64,000 nucleotides of DNA from Tranzscheliella williamsii (Eukaryota > Basidiomycota > Ustilaginomycetes > Ustilaginales > Ustilaginaceae): NCBI GenBank assembly GCA_023212725.1, contig JALBYF010000012.1, positions 243,755-307,754 on the forward strand, given 5' to 3'. Position numbers and translations under genes: made by a program. The notes below the pieces were generated by a model. The model searched no databases, had not been told where the DNA came from, and was given only the letters and a program-made list of their open reading frames with translations. Numbering within the stretch: the first letter of the stretch is position 1; each line of letters opens with the position of its first letter. Positions 19,733 to 30,651 of this stretch are shown piece by piece.

Positions 19733-22700
19733 TTAAAGCGACTTGCAGAAGGAGCAGTGCACGTCGATAGTGGAAGAGAAGATCGCCGGCAGAACGATTA
19801 AAGCCAGGAAGACGGCGAAGGAGAAGATGAAGAGGGCCATGTATCTCCATACGATTGACCTTCGCTGTTTCCTCTGACGAAGCGAGAAGATGGGCGCGTG
19901 AATCTGTTTCGATGGTCGTAGCCAGAAAAGCGCAGTCGAGTGCAGTTTGTCGAAGTAAGGGATCAGGCATGGGAGCGACAACCCAAAGAGCAAGATGTGC
20001 GCTGTGATAAAGTCAGCAGAGAAAAGCGACATCTCGATGATCTTGACCACGAACTCTCGCGCTGGCTGGCTGAAAGCGTGACCGCCGAGACCCCGTCCGT
20101 ACCACCGACCAGTCCACCATGCCCGGTTCGTCTCGTCATGCTTGAGCTCTCTTGACAATACCAGAGCGATTAGAATCTTGAAGATGGCTCGCTGGATAGA
20201 GATGACTGCAATGACGCCCAGTACGGCATGAGATGCATTCCAGAGTTCGAGGAACCAGAGGAATTCGAATGCCACAATGACGCCAATGACAGCGAGTACG
20301 TGAGCGATAGAAGCCATCACTGATCCGAACTTAGCGCAGCAATTGTTGAGAGCAGGTCCTAGGAACATGCTGATCAAGAATAACACCAGCAGGACGGCAG
20401 CGTTCCAGACGATGGGGCCAAGAGCGATAATGGCAATTCGCACGATAGCGCCCTGCGGCGGATCTCCGTTCTGCTGGAAGCTCTTGACGAACGAGTATGC
20501 GACGACGAAAATGACGGCCAAGCAGATTGGGAAGATGACTTCGGCAAAGAGAATCGTCCGCCATCCAGCACGGGGAACGTCGCCAGCAAGCTTCTCGCTG
20601 GGGTGTCCGAGCCGCTTCTTCTTGTATCCTGTGACCTTGGTTCGGCTAAGTCGACAGTATCCGATCCAGGAGTTGGCATGGCTTCGGCTGTTACCTCTTG
20701 ACATCCATCGGAGGAATTCTCGATAGTCGATGATGAAATCGGACGCGGAGAATTGATGCGGGTTGAACAAGAAAGGAGCAATGCAAAGAGCCAGAATACT
20801 GGCCCAGAAGTAGATCAAGTGTGGAATCCAGAGCGTCAGAGTGACGTACAACAGTAGCAGTAGCAGTCGCATGCCTGAGTAGATCGAGGGACCGGCAAAT
20901 CGGCTGTAAAGAAGGGCGAAGCTCTGTCGCGTCGTAGCGAAACCTCGACCAGTGGCAATGTATCGGGCACCGCCGAAAGTCAAATTGCTGATGATCGAAT
21001 GCGAGTAGATCATTGTCGAGAAGACCTCGAAGATAGGACTCAAACTCATGAAGTGCTTGGCCAGACGAACGAAAGCCGAAATGGCGCCTCGCTCCGAGAG
21101 CTCTTGCAGGAATAGCGGCAAAAAGGCGATCATGAAGACCAAGAAGATACTGATAATGGTACGCTTGATCCAGAGGAAAACGGGGTTGAGATAGTAGCAT
21201 CCACCGGTGCCGACAATGTACTCGCTGTTGGTGGTAGCGCACACTCGCAACTGGGAGTTGAGAGTACCGATGAAGACCATGGTGAACATGAACAGCTGAA
21301 CCGAAATGATGACCAAGATATTGTTGATGTGGAAACCCGGGTGCCCGTAGTAGAAGGTCAGGAAACGATCAACGGGAAGCTGCGTTCCAAGGTAGTAGTA
21401 CTCTCGGGATAACATTTGTTCACCCATTCCGTTGCCCAGTTTGGTAGTGAAATTGAGAATGGTACCAAAACCCAGGTCACGACCCTTACCACACTGGTAG
21501 TATTCGCAGTGCTTGATCCGTCCCCCACGACCGAAGGCCGTCATACCAGCGTAGATATCTTCGTTCAAGTGAAGACCTTTCTGCGCCTTGGAGACACCTC
21601 CGCGAGTCGTCATGAAGATAGCGTTGAGGAAATCCGGATGACCGTAGTGCAACTTTCCGCCGATTTGAGCAAGACCGCGACCGGCCATGGTACCGAATGT
21701 TTGTTCCTTGCCAGCCGCGACATCACCAAGGATACCAATGTTCTCGGAGAAGATATACTCTCGCGAGCCAAGAATGGCAACGGGTGCTTTAGCATATTCC
21801 TGATGACCGGACCCATACGGATTTTGGTTAGAGACGTTGAAGGCTTCGAACTCCCCAAGCACGCTTCGGACCTTGAGGCATTCTTCAAGGTAGTTGTCCT
21901 GGTTCGCATCAATGAGCTGAACGTACTCGCCACGGTGGAAGATGATCGAATGGTTCTGGTTGTCCGACTTTCCGTCTCCAAGAATCGGGTTACCGGGTAG
22001 CTCGATTCGGAATTTGGGACGACGTTTACCGTTAGGTAGAATTTCCGAATGACCGTCGACTAAGCCAGAGAACCAACGCGATTCGCCTCCATCCTTTCGA
22101 GGAGCCTCTTCGTCCAAGTAGGCAATCTGAAGGTCTGGGTAGGCTCGCAGAAGGAACTCTGCGTTTTCTTGCTCCTCCTTGTTGAACTTGGAGTAGCGCT
22201 GCATTGAGATGACAAACTTGAACTTGCGTCGCGACATCCGCTCGAGTTCGCGCTCAAGCTTTTCCGTATTGCCTCCAAAAAGTTGTACAACTTCGGGGTT
22301 CTCGACACGGTAAAGAAGCTTGATTGCCTTGGAATAGTTCATGAAACCAGACACCGTGCGATACAGTGTCTGTGCTCGAAGCGACGACCAGATACGAGTT
22401 CGAAGCGTATACTCGGGTGCGGCAGATTTGAAACCGATACAGTAGAAGGGCAGATCGTCCGTTTTGGCAGATCCTTTGCCGCCAGACTTCTCATCGCTGT
22501 CGCCACCGAAGGGCGAGCTACCGCCGAAGCCTTGCGATTCTTCCGCAAGAATCTTGGTGTCTTTAACGAAGTTGTCCCATTCGACCGGGTGCAGCTGCTT
22601 GAGGTACTCGAGTAGAGTGACACGAGTGTTTTGGTCTTCCTCTCGGATGATTTCGCGAAGCGACAGCAGAATCTTTTCGCTGTAATGAGGTACGAGAACG

Positions 22701-25099
22701 GTGAATGTCGGCATAGCATCGATCGGCAAAGGCTCAGGAAGGACGGTGGTAAGGGATTGAGCAAAGAAGCTGATGCGTCGCTCAGCCTCAGAACCCTTAG
22801 GGAAGAATTCAGGTTTGATACCCTTATCAGTCTGGCTGATGAAAAATGTGGGAGCGCGAAGAGTGCGCTTGCCATTCTCCCCGGCGGGAACCTGGTGGTA
22901 GAGGAGCTTCTGGACGTGGTCAATAGAGAGGAGGTGCTCTCGATACATCGAAATGATGATAGCATTCCACACCTGCGAGACGAGCACCTTTGGCTTGTAC
23001 TTGATCTCCATGTCGGTAGTAGCCAACAGCTTAGCGTAGATGCGCTTGGGCAGACGCTGGAAAATATCGGACCAGGGCGTCCAGATGGAGAGACCCATGT
23101 GGAAAGACCAGCCAATGGAGAAGACGGTGTTCCAAATGACGTACCAGAGGAAAGTGTCCAAGAAGAAGAGCGACAGGTCCATGATAGTCATAAAGGTGAG
23201 AGCAAATGCAGGCTGGTTGGAGCATAGGGCAGTGCCAAAGTACTTGTCGGTGCAGCCCTGCACCTTCATCGTGATCATGACAGCAAGCGGGTCTCGGAAG
23301 GACAGAGTCAAGAAGAAATAGGACTCGGTGAGCTTGCAACCGAAGATGAGAGACCAAAGCAAAATGGAGACGGCACGATGGCTCTTGACCAGCGGAGCGT
23401 ACGAAGCGGTAAAGGTCTGGTTGGCCAGGTATTTACGAGCCTTGCCTGCAACCCTGTCGCCAAACATTCGTCCAGATGGCACAATGGAGAAGAGCGCCGT
23501 AATACAACCAGAGACCGCCAAATGAACAATGGCGATAATGTTGGCGATATTCCCTGTGTCGTTGAAGCCGTAGATGTAGACCGCAGGAGCCACGGTGATA
23601 GCGAGACAAACGGCCAGGAAGAGCATCCGACGCATCAGATGACTGGTGTTGTTCCAAGTAGTGGGAATATACGAGAACTCGGCCATAGTCGCAGCAATCA
23701 TGATAATCGTTGAGACAGCGCCGCCAAGGCCAGCAGCCGAAAGAGACTGTGCCGTGGTGGGGCTGCTGGACTTGGCGTATACCTTCGGGGCATTGTAGGC
23801 AGTGTAGTAGAAGAACACGGAGATGTGGAGAATCCAGATGCGGTTGAAGTTGACCAGCAGATGGAAGAAAGAACGCTTCTCTTTGTAGGTCTTGAAGAAG
23901 ACATGAGGCCAGTCGATCTTGTCAAACTTCATAAAGCGCTGACTGGGTGGTACATCAACAAGTCGTGTTTTATCATTCAGCACGATTCTGCCGATACCTT
24001 CAGGATACCAGAAGAGCTGGTTGACGTCGTCATATCCAATAATGTTGTCGTGGTCCTTCTCCTTTTTGACGAATTTGCCATCCACGACCTCGAAGACTTG
24101 ATCACGGAGAAAACGGTAGAGTGGTTTGACAACCGCTCGAAGATAAAGCCCCTCGGGTACGGGCTCCATCCGGTTCTGGCATTCCGGAGATCGATAGTAA
24201 TCATCCGCGCACTTGAAAATGAAGCAAAGGCATTCAGGAACAAAGCGGACTTGACCACCTTCGCCCCAACAAAGGAGGTAGAGTGCGACCTGGCGAAGTC
24301 GATCGTAATCGCTCATCTTGAGCATGGCATCACGCCACCGTTCTGAAGCGCTCTGCAAGGACTTGGCGCTGGCGGTCTGAAGCTTGGCGCTGGCGCTGCC
24401 AGCAGCTTTGTTGCGATTGGCCATACTTGTGGCACGGGCAAGCCCTGGATTTTGCACCTTTCCGATGGCATCATCAAGGTCGAGCTGTGCAGCGAAATAC
24501 CACTTTCGATAGTTGGCATGCTCGCCCCCGATATAGTCGGCGTGGATCGTCATCAGAGACTGCTGAGGCGTCATGCGACTTGCTCGGGAATCCAGCATAA
24601 TCATAAGATGATCATACATGTTTCGCATATTATCACGCTGAAAGCCGAATTTATTAGCAAGATCGATGAAGATGTCCTCAATCTCTTCTTTTGAGAGGGG
24701 AATGTTGTGTTCGGTGGTCCAGGCGGGGTATGGCTCTCGCTGGCGGAAGCCACCAGTAGGGGCGTCGGGGTAGGGACTCGAGATACCAGAAGGAGCATAA
24801 GAGCCCTGACCGAACTGGCTTCCAGGACCTTGCGGATATGCGCGCTGGCCAGATTCAGCGGAGTAGGCATAGCTTTCCTTGTATGCACCTCCTTCGTACG
24901 ATTCGGCGTCATAGCCCTGGCCAGGAATGAGTTCTGCTACCGACCCCTCGGATGCGTAGGTATCCCTGCGCTCATTGGGGAAATAGCTGGCTTCGCTGCC
25001 CTGGTCGTCGTGATAGGCGGCACCAGCAAAGGGATTAGAAGGCGGTTGCTGGGGATGCGGGTGCGGATGCCCGCCGCCGGGGCCGCGTTGTGACGACAT
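19733..25099 (-). CDS. FKS1: 1,3-beta-D-glucan synthase catalytic subunit Fks1
   Basis: A single-exon gene encoding 1788 residues from the ATG at 25099. The enzyme polymerises UDP-glucose into cell-wall beta-1,3-glucan at the plasma membrane and is activated by Rho1. The hydrophilic Gly/Pro/Tyr-rich N-terminus is followed by the FKS1 N-terminal domain (LALYLLCWGEGGQVRF-type segment near 270-290) and a first membrane cluster at about 440-700. The large cytosolic glucan-synthase domain contains TLYRTVSGFMNY near residue 905 and RVENPE. A second membrane cluster lies at about 1290-1780. Length and order match the family. The segments corresponding to echinocandin hot spots 1 and 2 read FLTLSFRDP (about 596-604) and FLWIKRTII (about 1305). 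The last residues HCSFCKSL follow a final membrane span. Confidence 0.97.
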   Translation of the reverse strand: MSSQRGPGGGHPHPHPQQPPSNPFAGAAYHDDQGSEASYFPNERRDTYASEGSVAELIPGQGYDAESYEGGAYKESYAYSAESGQRAYPQGPGSQFGQGSYAPSGISSPYPDAPTGGFRQREPYPAWTTEHNIPLSKEEIEDIFIDLANKFGFQRDNMRNMYDHLMIMLDSRASRMTPQQSLMTIHADYIGGEHANYRKWYFAAQLDLDDAIGKVQNPGLARATSMANRNKAAGSASAKLQTASAKSLQSASERWRDAMLKMSDYDRLRQVALYLLCWGEGGQVRFVPECLCFIFKCADDYYRSPECQNRMEPVPEGLYLRAVVKPLYRFLRDQVFEVVDGKFVKKEKDHDNIIGYDDVNQLFWYPEGIGRIVLNDKTRLVDVPPSQRFMKFDKIDWPHVFFKTYKEKRSFFHLLVNFNRIWILHISVFFYYTAYNAPKVYAKSSSPTTAQSLSAAGLGGAVSTIIMIAATMAEFSYIPTTWNNTSHLMRRMLFLAVCLAITVAPAVYIYGFNDTGNIANIIAIVHLAVSGCITALFSIVPSGRMFGDRVAGKARKYLANQTFTASYAPLVKSHRAVSILLWSLIFGCKLTESYFFLTLSFRDPLAVMITMKVQGCTDKYFGTALCSNQPAFALTFMTIMDLSLFFLDTFLWYVIWNTVFSIGWSFHMGLSIWTPWSDIFQRLPKRIYAKLLATTDMEIKYKPKVLVSQVWNAIIISMYREHLLSIDHVQKLLYHQVPAGENGKRTLRAPTFFISQTDKGIKPEFFPKGSEAERRISFFAQSLTTVLPEPLPIDAMPTFTVLVPHYSEKILLSLREIIREEDQNTRVTLLEYLKQLHPVEWDNFVKDTKILAEESQGFGGSSPFGGDSDEKSGGKGSAKTDDLPFYCIGFKSAAPEYTLRTRIWSSLRAQTLYRTVSGFMNYSKAIKLLYRVENPEVVQLFGGNTEKLERELERMSRRKFKFVISMQRYSKFNKEEQENAEFLLRAYPDLQIAYLDEEAPRKDGGESRWFSGLVDGHSEILPNGKRRPKFRIELPGNPILGDGKSDNQNHSIIFHRGEYVQLIDANQDNYLEECLKVRSVLGEFEAFNVSNQNPYGSGHQEYAKAPVAILGSREYIFSENIGILGDVAAGKEQTFGTMAGRGLAQIGGKLHYGHPDFLNAIFMTTRGGVSKAQKGLHLNEDIYAGMTAFGRGGRIKHCEYYQCGKGRDLGFGTILNFTTKLGNGMGEQMLSREYYYLGTQLPVDRFLTFYYGHPGFHINNILVIISVQLFMFTMVFIGTLNSQLRVCATTNSEYIVGTGGCYYLNPVFLWIKRTIISIFLVFMIAFLPLFLQELSERGAISAFVRLAKHFMSLSPIFEVFSTMIYSHSIISNLTFGGARYIATGRGFATTRQSFALLYSRFAGPSIYSGMRLLLLLLYVTLTLWIPHLIYFWASILALCIAPFLFNPHQFSASDFIIDYREFLRWMSRGNSRSHANSWIGYCRLSRTKVTGYKKKRLGHPSEKLAGDVPRAGWRTILFAEVIFPICLAVIFVVAYSFVKSFQQNGDPPQGAIVRIAIIALGPIVWNAAVLLVLFLISMFLGPALNNCCAKFGSVMASIAHVLAVIGVIVAFEFLWFLELWNASHAVLGVIAVISIQRAIFKILIALVLSRELKHDETNRAWWTGRWYGRGLGGHAFSQPAREFVVKIIEMSLFSADFITAHILLFGLSLPCLIPYFDKLHSTALFWLRPSKQIHAPIFSLRQRKQRRSIVWRYMALFIFSFAVFLALIVLPAIFSSTIDVHCSFCKSL

Positions 25100-28000
25100 C
25101 CGAGCAGACAAAGCTGTGAGCCGTTCGGGCAGATATATCGGACTATCAGATGGAAGAAACGACTTTCAGAGAGTAAGAAGCGAGGTAGAAAATGTCTGAA
25201 ACTATAATGTCGAGACAAATGGACACCAAGAATGGAAGAGTGGCGCCAACAGTTTCTTGTCTGGTCGTGTCAGATGGGCAACGCAACGTAGCACGAAGCT
25301 AGGGCTTGAAGGTGCCTACGACAGTGCGAGCTTAGGCGTCCGTCTTGGTGAACGCGAAGTCTACCTGGCGAGGCGTTCGCTGGGTCCAGCGGCAAACGCA
25401 GGCGCAGGCGCAGGCACAATATATGCCCGTGTTTTAGTGACGGATACACGTTGACAAGAACAAGTGTCTGATGATGTCGGTGAAGGAAAGACGGGGAGAG
25501 TCAGAAGAAGGCCAACTGACGACGATCGGTAGGGAGGGAGACGAGAAGGCTGTTGCGGAAAGCTGAAACGAGACGTATCGCTGCGACGCTGCCTTGCAGG
25601 TTTGAAGTGTTGGCCGTGGTCAGCCGTTCACGATTGTGATTAGGGACAGAGGAGGGTCCGAATGCCTCGTTGCCAGCTAAGACGGCAGCCGCAACACCGC
25701 AACAATGCAGCCTGCCAGCCAGGAATAGGAGATGCGTCAGCGCTAAGTACGCACTTAACGAATCGGCGTAGCCAGGCAGAATTTCATTTCAAATGGCGAC
25801 CTTCCTTATACGATGTACATGTCGAGCAACAATTAATAGAAACCAAACTCTGTACAGCTGAAAGGGAAGAGGCCGTGCGGGCTAAAGGCAAAAGCCAGGA
25901 CCAGACCTTGAGGTCATGGATTGTGTTTACGCGGGAACTGCGTGGATGCTGCGCCTAGGAGCGCCGTGGTTGGCCAGGGTTTGTCCTTTCCAGCCGACAG
26001 GCTTGGATTAGGGGCAAGGGAAACTTCGACTTTGTATTCAGATCTTCTATATACATTCGAAGCCTAAACTAGAGCGCGTTCATATGTAGATACCTTTGGC
26101 TAGCTGTGCGTGGTGCGTGTGTGATGGGCGCGTTCGCCGACGGGGGCACATAGCCCGGCAAACCAGCTTCGGGTTGAGGATCGTAAATTTCTCAGATTTG
26201 AAATCGGATTCGGGTGGCAGTGTTCAGATTTTCAACCCAAGTCTTGGCTCTCGGAAGCTTTACGTGCAACTTTCGCTAGGACACCTCGCGTCGGCGTGAG
26301 GATGAAATTTGGCTCTTGCTCCCCTTCGTGCTGGCAGAACCCATATTAGAGTGCTGTGCTCTGATCGTATTCGTCTTGTCGCGCTGAAGTTTCATCGGGC
26401 TGGCCCGACCGTTCTCAGGCATTACCTTGTTTAAGCTTCGTCATTACACTTACCGTACCTCTGCGACAGTTTGAGCTAGAGGTAGATCGCCAGATCAGCC
26501 GTACGATGGATTCTTCCTCCGGCCAGTTCATAAGCAAAGGTGCTCTGATTCATAGGTAGGCGCTATGACTGTGCGAAAGGAAATTCGCTATCGTGTACGC
26601 TGGTTCAATTGGAGTAAGATCGGAGATAAGCTTCACCTATCGCCTGTGTTGATGCTACGGGCCGGAGGTTGTTGCCAAAAAAACCCTCTTCCCTGCTTGT
26701 GCTGCGGGGGATCGACAGGGATGAGGATCTTGGATTGGATCATGCAACCTGTGTCGGTGCAGGATTCAGATTGTGTTGCTGGCAAGCGTGAGCGTAATGA
26801 TACCGCGTACATGCCGCAGGCCCTTGTGCCGCACGATACACGCTCCGCCCTAAGATACCAAATACTTTTGTCCTCTGTTAATGTCGTCCAGGCCGGCTGC
26901 ACCTCAGTGATTCATGCTTGCCTCACAGATACTGAGCAGACTCGCAACAGCCGTCTGGAGACACCATATATGTAAGGAACATCAAAGCAGTGTTGCTGGT
27001 TTACTGACCAGAAGCCGAGGACTTTCGTCAGGAATGCTTGACTAACTGAACCTCACGACAGGGTCTGCCTTGTACCATCCTGCCGGTGTTCTTTTTGGCC
27101 CCTTTCTCACACGGCGGAGCGTTCATTCAGCGGCTCTGTAGCTCCGTGTCGGTGTCACTAGGTGCCCTCACAGTTCATCTTTTGGTGGTGCTCTTGCGTT
27201 CCACTAATCGCCTCAGCGGTCTGCTTGCTCGATGAGTAGGTATTTGCCCGGTATCTGTAACGGCTCATGATGCTCACGATAGTTCAGGGCGTGCAATAGA
27301 ATGTCAAATACTGCCTTGCCCTGTTTACTTGGAAATACTCGCCGCCTTTTCCAGGGATGATTTCCTCAATCAATTTTTAAATCTTTCTCAACCCGGTTTC
27401 AGCAGAAGGGTATCTATCCTGCGGAAGCAATTGGTGGCGAGATAGCAAAGAGAAAGGTGCCTGATCTGGAAGGTGGGAGGTGGGCAAGTCAAGGAAGCAA
27501 GCAGCAGTGTCGCTGTCGCACGGCATCATAGGAGACGACCAATCGGAGGCCGTCAACGAGTAGACATATCCCGCCTGCATCAATGAACAAGCCGATATTG
27601 AAAGCATAGTACGTGGTATTGTGGCCTATCGGCTTGTGCTGTGTCGCATCAATGTGATACCATCAAACGACTAGGGCTGCAAGTCAGCCGGAAGGCACCT
27701 CCGAAACCACTTACGGGCGCGCTCCGTGGAAAGGAACGGCGATCCCGCTTGGTAAAGATGGAAGAGCGGCTGCATGCAGGGGGTCATGCTGATGAGCCCG
27801 ACCTACATCCGTTTTACCTCCTTTCGCCTCCTCTGCCTCCTTTTGCCTCCTTTCCCGTTTTTCGAATGGCTCTCTCCGCCACAAACCTGCGCATGACCCG
27901 GAAACCGACGGCCAGCGGAGAACCAAATGAATCATGAGGACACGCTCGCCAGCGCGGAAGGCAGTTCTGGCGCCAAGCTTGCCCAGAACTGAACAGCATT

Positions 28001-28648
28001 GTAGACGCGCTTTGATGCAGTGGAAAATCGGAAACTCAATCCAAAATAAGCTAGCTGGCTAGGTAGCTACAGTTACCTGTGACTGCTTGGCCGAGCGGCG
28101 GGGCAAAGCAGGTAGCTCCGGTCGAACGTAGCAGCGCTTGGCCGCGCTTGTGCCAAGGCGCGCAGTCTGCTTCGAATCTCATTGCAGGGTTCCTGGCTTG
28201 CAGGACCACCTGACATTTGTCAAAACACTACCGCGTTGCATAAGACGGCGCGACTCACACTCACCGTGCTGACAGGCTCCTGTCGACTGTAATGCGAATC
28301 ACAATGCGCAGCGCAGCTGTGGTGGTCGTCTCGGAGATGGTACAGTTTACGTTCATGCAAGTCCACAGCAACAGCCGAACCATGGCATCGGAGTTGAGCC
28401 AACACATCTTGAATGCCGATCTACCGACTGGAAACCCCGCCGCTCCTCTCAGCAGAGTTGCATGACGCTCCGCTTAGCAGGCTTCCGCTCCGGCCTCACC
28501 ACACCACCAAGCCTTTCGCTCCCTAGCCTTTCGCCTACTTTCCCCGACCCTGCCATCGTCGATCACCACCACCACCACCACCACCACCGCCGGTGCATAG
28601 ATCTGCCTCGTAACTTCGCTTGGGCTGCTCGTCTTGTTTTGCTGTCCA
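25100..28648. promoter_or_regulatory. Long divergent intergenic region, FKS1 / GH72
   Basis: This 3.5 kb region separates the starts of two cell-wall beta-glucan genes and is the largest gap in the window. It holds short repeats: GCAGGC units near 25395-25420, a CCTCC/TTTGCC pyrimidine repeat at 27816-27860 and a CAC microsatellite at 28564-28589 in the GH72 leader. No convincing gene, tRNA or transposon was found. Confidence 0.45.
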
Positions 28649-30352
28649 ATGTCGAAGCCCATGGCTCTCCGGCCTCTCAGCCTGGCCGTTGCGCTGTTGG
28701 CTGCTATCGTCCTCCTTACATGTCCTTCCCATGCCATTCCCTCCATCACGAGCAGAGGCAAGTACCTCTACCAGGGAAACAACCGTTTTTACATTAAAGG
28801 TGTCGCCTATCAGGAGTCAGCGCCCCTTGCTGCCGCATCTGAGGCCAACGAGGAGAACGGAGGCTTCCCCGAGCCAGACAGCTTTACTGATCCTTTAGCA
28901 TTGCCAGACGCCTGCTCCAGGGATGTAGCAAACCTACAAGACCTTGGAGTTAACACCATCCGAGTCTATTCGGTCAACTCGAGCCTCAATCATGACAGTT
29001 GCATGCAGACGTTCAGCAACGCTGGCATCTATGTTATCCTCGACCTGGCTCTTCCACTGAATGGTTCCATCAATCGTGCTCAACCGAGCTGGGATGTGGG
29101 TCTCCTCGACCTCTACACTGGCACTATCGATGCCTTCTCCGGCTACGACAATCTGCTCGCCGTCAATGTCGCCAACGAGGTGGTCACTCTGCCCTCCAAT
29201 GCGGTAGCCGCGCCGTTCATCAAAGCCGCCGTCCGTGACATCAAGGCGTACCTCAAGTCGAAGCGATCTAGCGTCCTGGTCTCCTACTCTTCTACCGACG
29301 GTGCCTCAGGCGCGGACAACTGGAGAGATATGCTCGCCTACTATCTTACGTGTGGTAGCGCCGAGACTAGTGTCGATCTCTACGGTCTTAACTCGTACTC
29401 TTGGTGCGGAAACAGCTCCTACAGCGCCTCAGGCTACAGTAACCTCACCCAGGAGTTCAGCCCGCTGCCTGTGCCCGCTTATCTTGCCGAATTCGGATGT
29501 GTCGAAGGCGTCGGCAACGGCCAACGCCCTTGGACCGAGGTCTCGGCGCTGTACTCCAGCCCTATGACCAACACATTCAGCGGAGGAGTCGCCTTCTCCT
29601 ACTTCCCACAGTCGTCTGGCGCCGACTATGGGCTGGTCTCTGTCAGTGACAATACTGTCTCACGCCGAGGTGACTGGGATACCCTCAAAGCCCAGTTTGC
29701 CAACACGACATCGGCTCCTACTGCTGCGCCTTCGGGAAGCGACAGCTCTCCCAGCTTTGCTCAATGCGTGGGCGGAACTACCAACTTCCCAGCATCCACC
29801 GAGCTGCCGGCGACGCCTAACGAGCCGCTCTGCTCCTGTTTGCGGACCGACGCCTTCTCCTGCTCGCTGAATCCCTCTGCCGAGAACTCACCCGAAATCA
29901 TCGGCACCCTGACCGGGCAGGCGTGCAGCTACCTGTCGGAACAAGGCGGCTCGTGCGACCCCATCCTTTCCAACGGGGAGAGCGGGGTGTACGGCAACTA
30001 CTCTTCCTGTTCGGCTGCCGACCGCCTCGAGTGGGCCATGTCGCAGTACTACCAGCTGACCGACTTTAACGAGCAGTCCTGCTCGTTCGCTGGCAATGCC
30101 ACTGTGCGCAGTCCGCCTACGACGGCTTCGCAGGTCCAGTCGGCCTTTTCGTCGTGTCTCAGCGAGTATCCGGTTGGTGTCTCGACGCCTTCGTCGGCGA
30201 CAGGGTCGACGCCGCAGTCAGGTACACCGTCTGGGTCCGCGTCGGCGGCGCCGTCTTCGGACAACTCGGCTGCGTTTGCTACCGGCACCGCCTCGCCGCT
30301 CGCCGCCGTCCTCGCGCTCGGCGTCGCAGCCGGCTGCTTCGTCCTGCTCTGA
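28649..30352 (+). CDS. GH72 beta-1,3-glucanosyltransferase (Gas/Gel/Phr type) with CBM43
   Basis: A 567-residue GPI-anchored enzyme that cuts and rejoins beta-1,3-glucan chains in the wall. A signal peptide covers about residues 1-29. The GH72 barrel spans roughly 35-350, with the acid/base pair N176-E177 in VANEVV and the nucleophile E281 in LAEFGC. YGLNSYSWCG and the DLG-VNTIRVYSV strand are further family signatures. A cysteine-rich CBM43 (X8) module follows at about 370-480, placing it in the Gas1/Gas2 subgroup that has this module. A Ser/Thr/Pro-rich stem and a hydrophobic C-terminal GPI signal end the protein. The start ATG at 28649 or 28661 keeps the signal peptide. It is divergent from FKS1, whose product it remodels. 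Confidence 0.95.
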   Translation: MSKPMALRPLSLAVALLAAIVLLTCPSHAIPSITSRGKYLYQGNNRFYIKGVAYQESAPLAAASEANEENGGFPEPDSFTDPLALPDACSRDVANLQDLGVNTIRVYSVNSSLNHDSCMQTFSNAGIYVILDLALPLNGSINRAQPSWDVGLLDLYTGTIDAFSGYDNLLAVNVANEVVTLPSNAVAAPFIKAAVRDIKAYLKSKRSSVLVSYSSTDGASGADNWRDMLAYYLTCGSAETSVDLYGLNSYSWCGNSSYSASGYSNLTQEFSPLPVPAYLAEFGCVEGVGNGQRPWTEVSALYSSPMTNTFSGGVAFSYFPQSSGADYGLVSVSDNTVSRRGDWDTLKAQFANTTSAPTAAPSGSDSSPSFAQCVGGTTNFPASTELPATPNEPLCSCLRTDAFSCSLNPSAENSPEIIGTLTGQACSYLSEQGGSCDPILSNGESGVYGNYSSCSAADRLEWAMSQYYQLTDFNEQSCSFAGNATVRSPPTTASQVQSAFSSCLSEYPVGVSTPSSATGSTPQSGTPSGSASAAPSSDNSAAFATGTASPLAAVLALGVAAGCFVLL

Positions 30353-30651
30353 GCGCTGCCGTCGCAGCATGCCTGCCCGCCACGCGCGTCACGGCTCCCA
30401 TCCCCCCCCTTCATCACAGACAGTCCCTCAACCCCCCTTTGCCTTCAATGTAGATCCTGCCCGAACCCCGCGTTCCTCCTCTTCTGCACTGGTCCCGCGC
30501 ATGTCTTCGCCAGCTCAACACGGCGCGACGGAACACACTACGGCGGATAACGCATGCGCGTGTTGCGGGCTAGGAGAGAGGAAGAGATAGTCCATTATTG
30601 CAAGGGTTGCGAAGGTGGGGATGCGGGAATGCGGGGCTGCTGAGTTGCGGG
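30353..30651. other. Short convergent spacer
   Basis: This is 0.3 kb between the 3' ends of the GH72 gene and the rhomboid gene, presumably 3' UTRs only. Confidence 0.4.

Noticed and set aside
25109..25111. Longer FKS1 N-terminus starting MSAR
   Set aside because: The codon is TTG; the first ATG is at 25099.
28085..28190. tRNA-like A box (TTGGCCGAGCGG) and B box-like TTCGAATC
   Set aside because: The spacing resembles tRNA-Ser/Leu, but the bases flanking TTCGAAT do not pair into a T arm and no acceptor stem forms.
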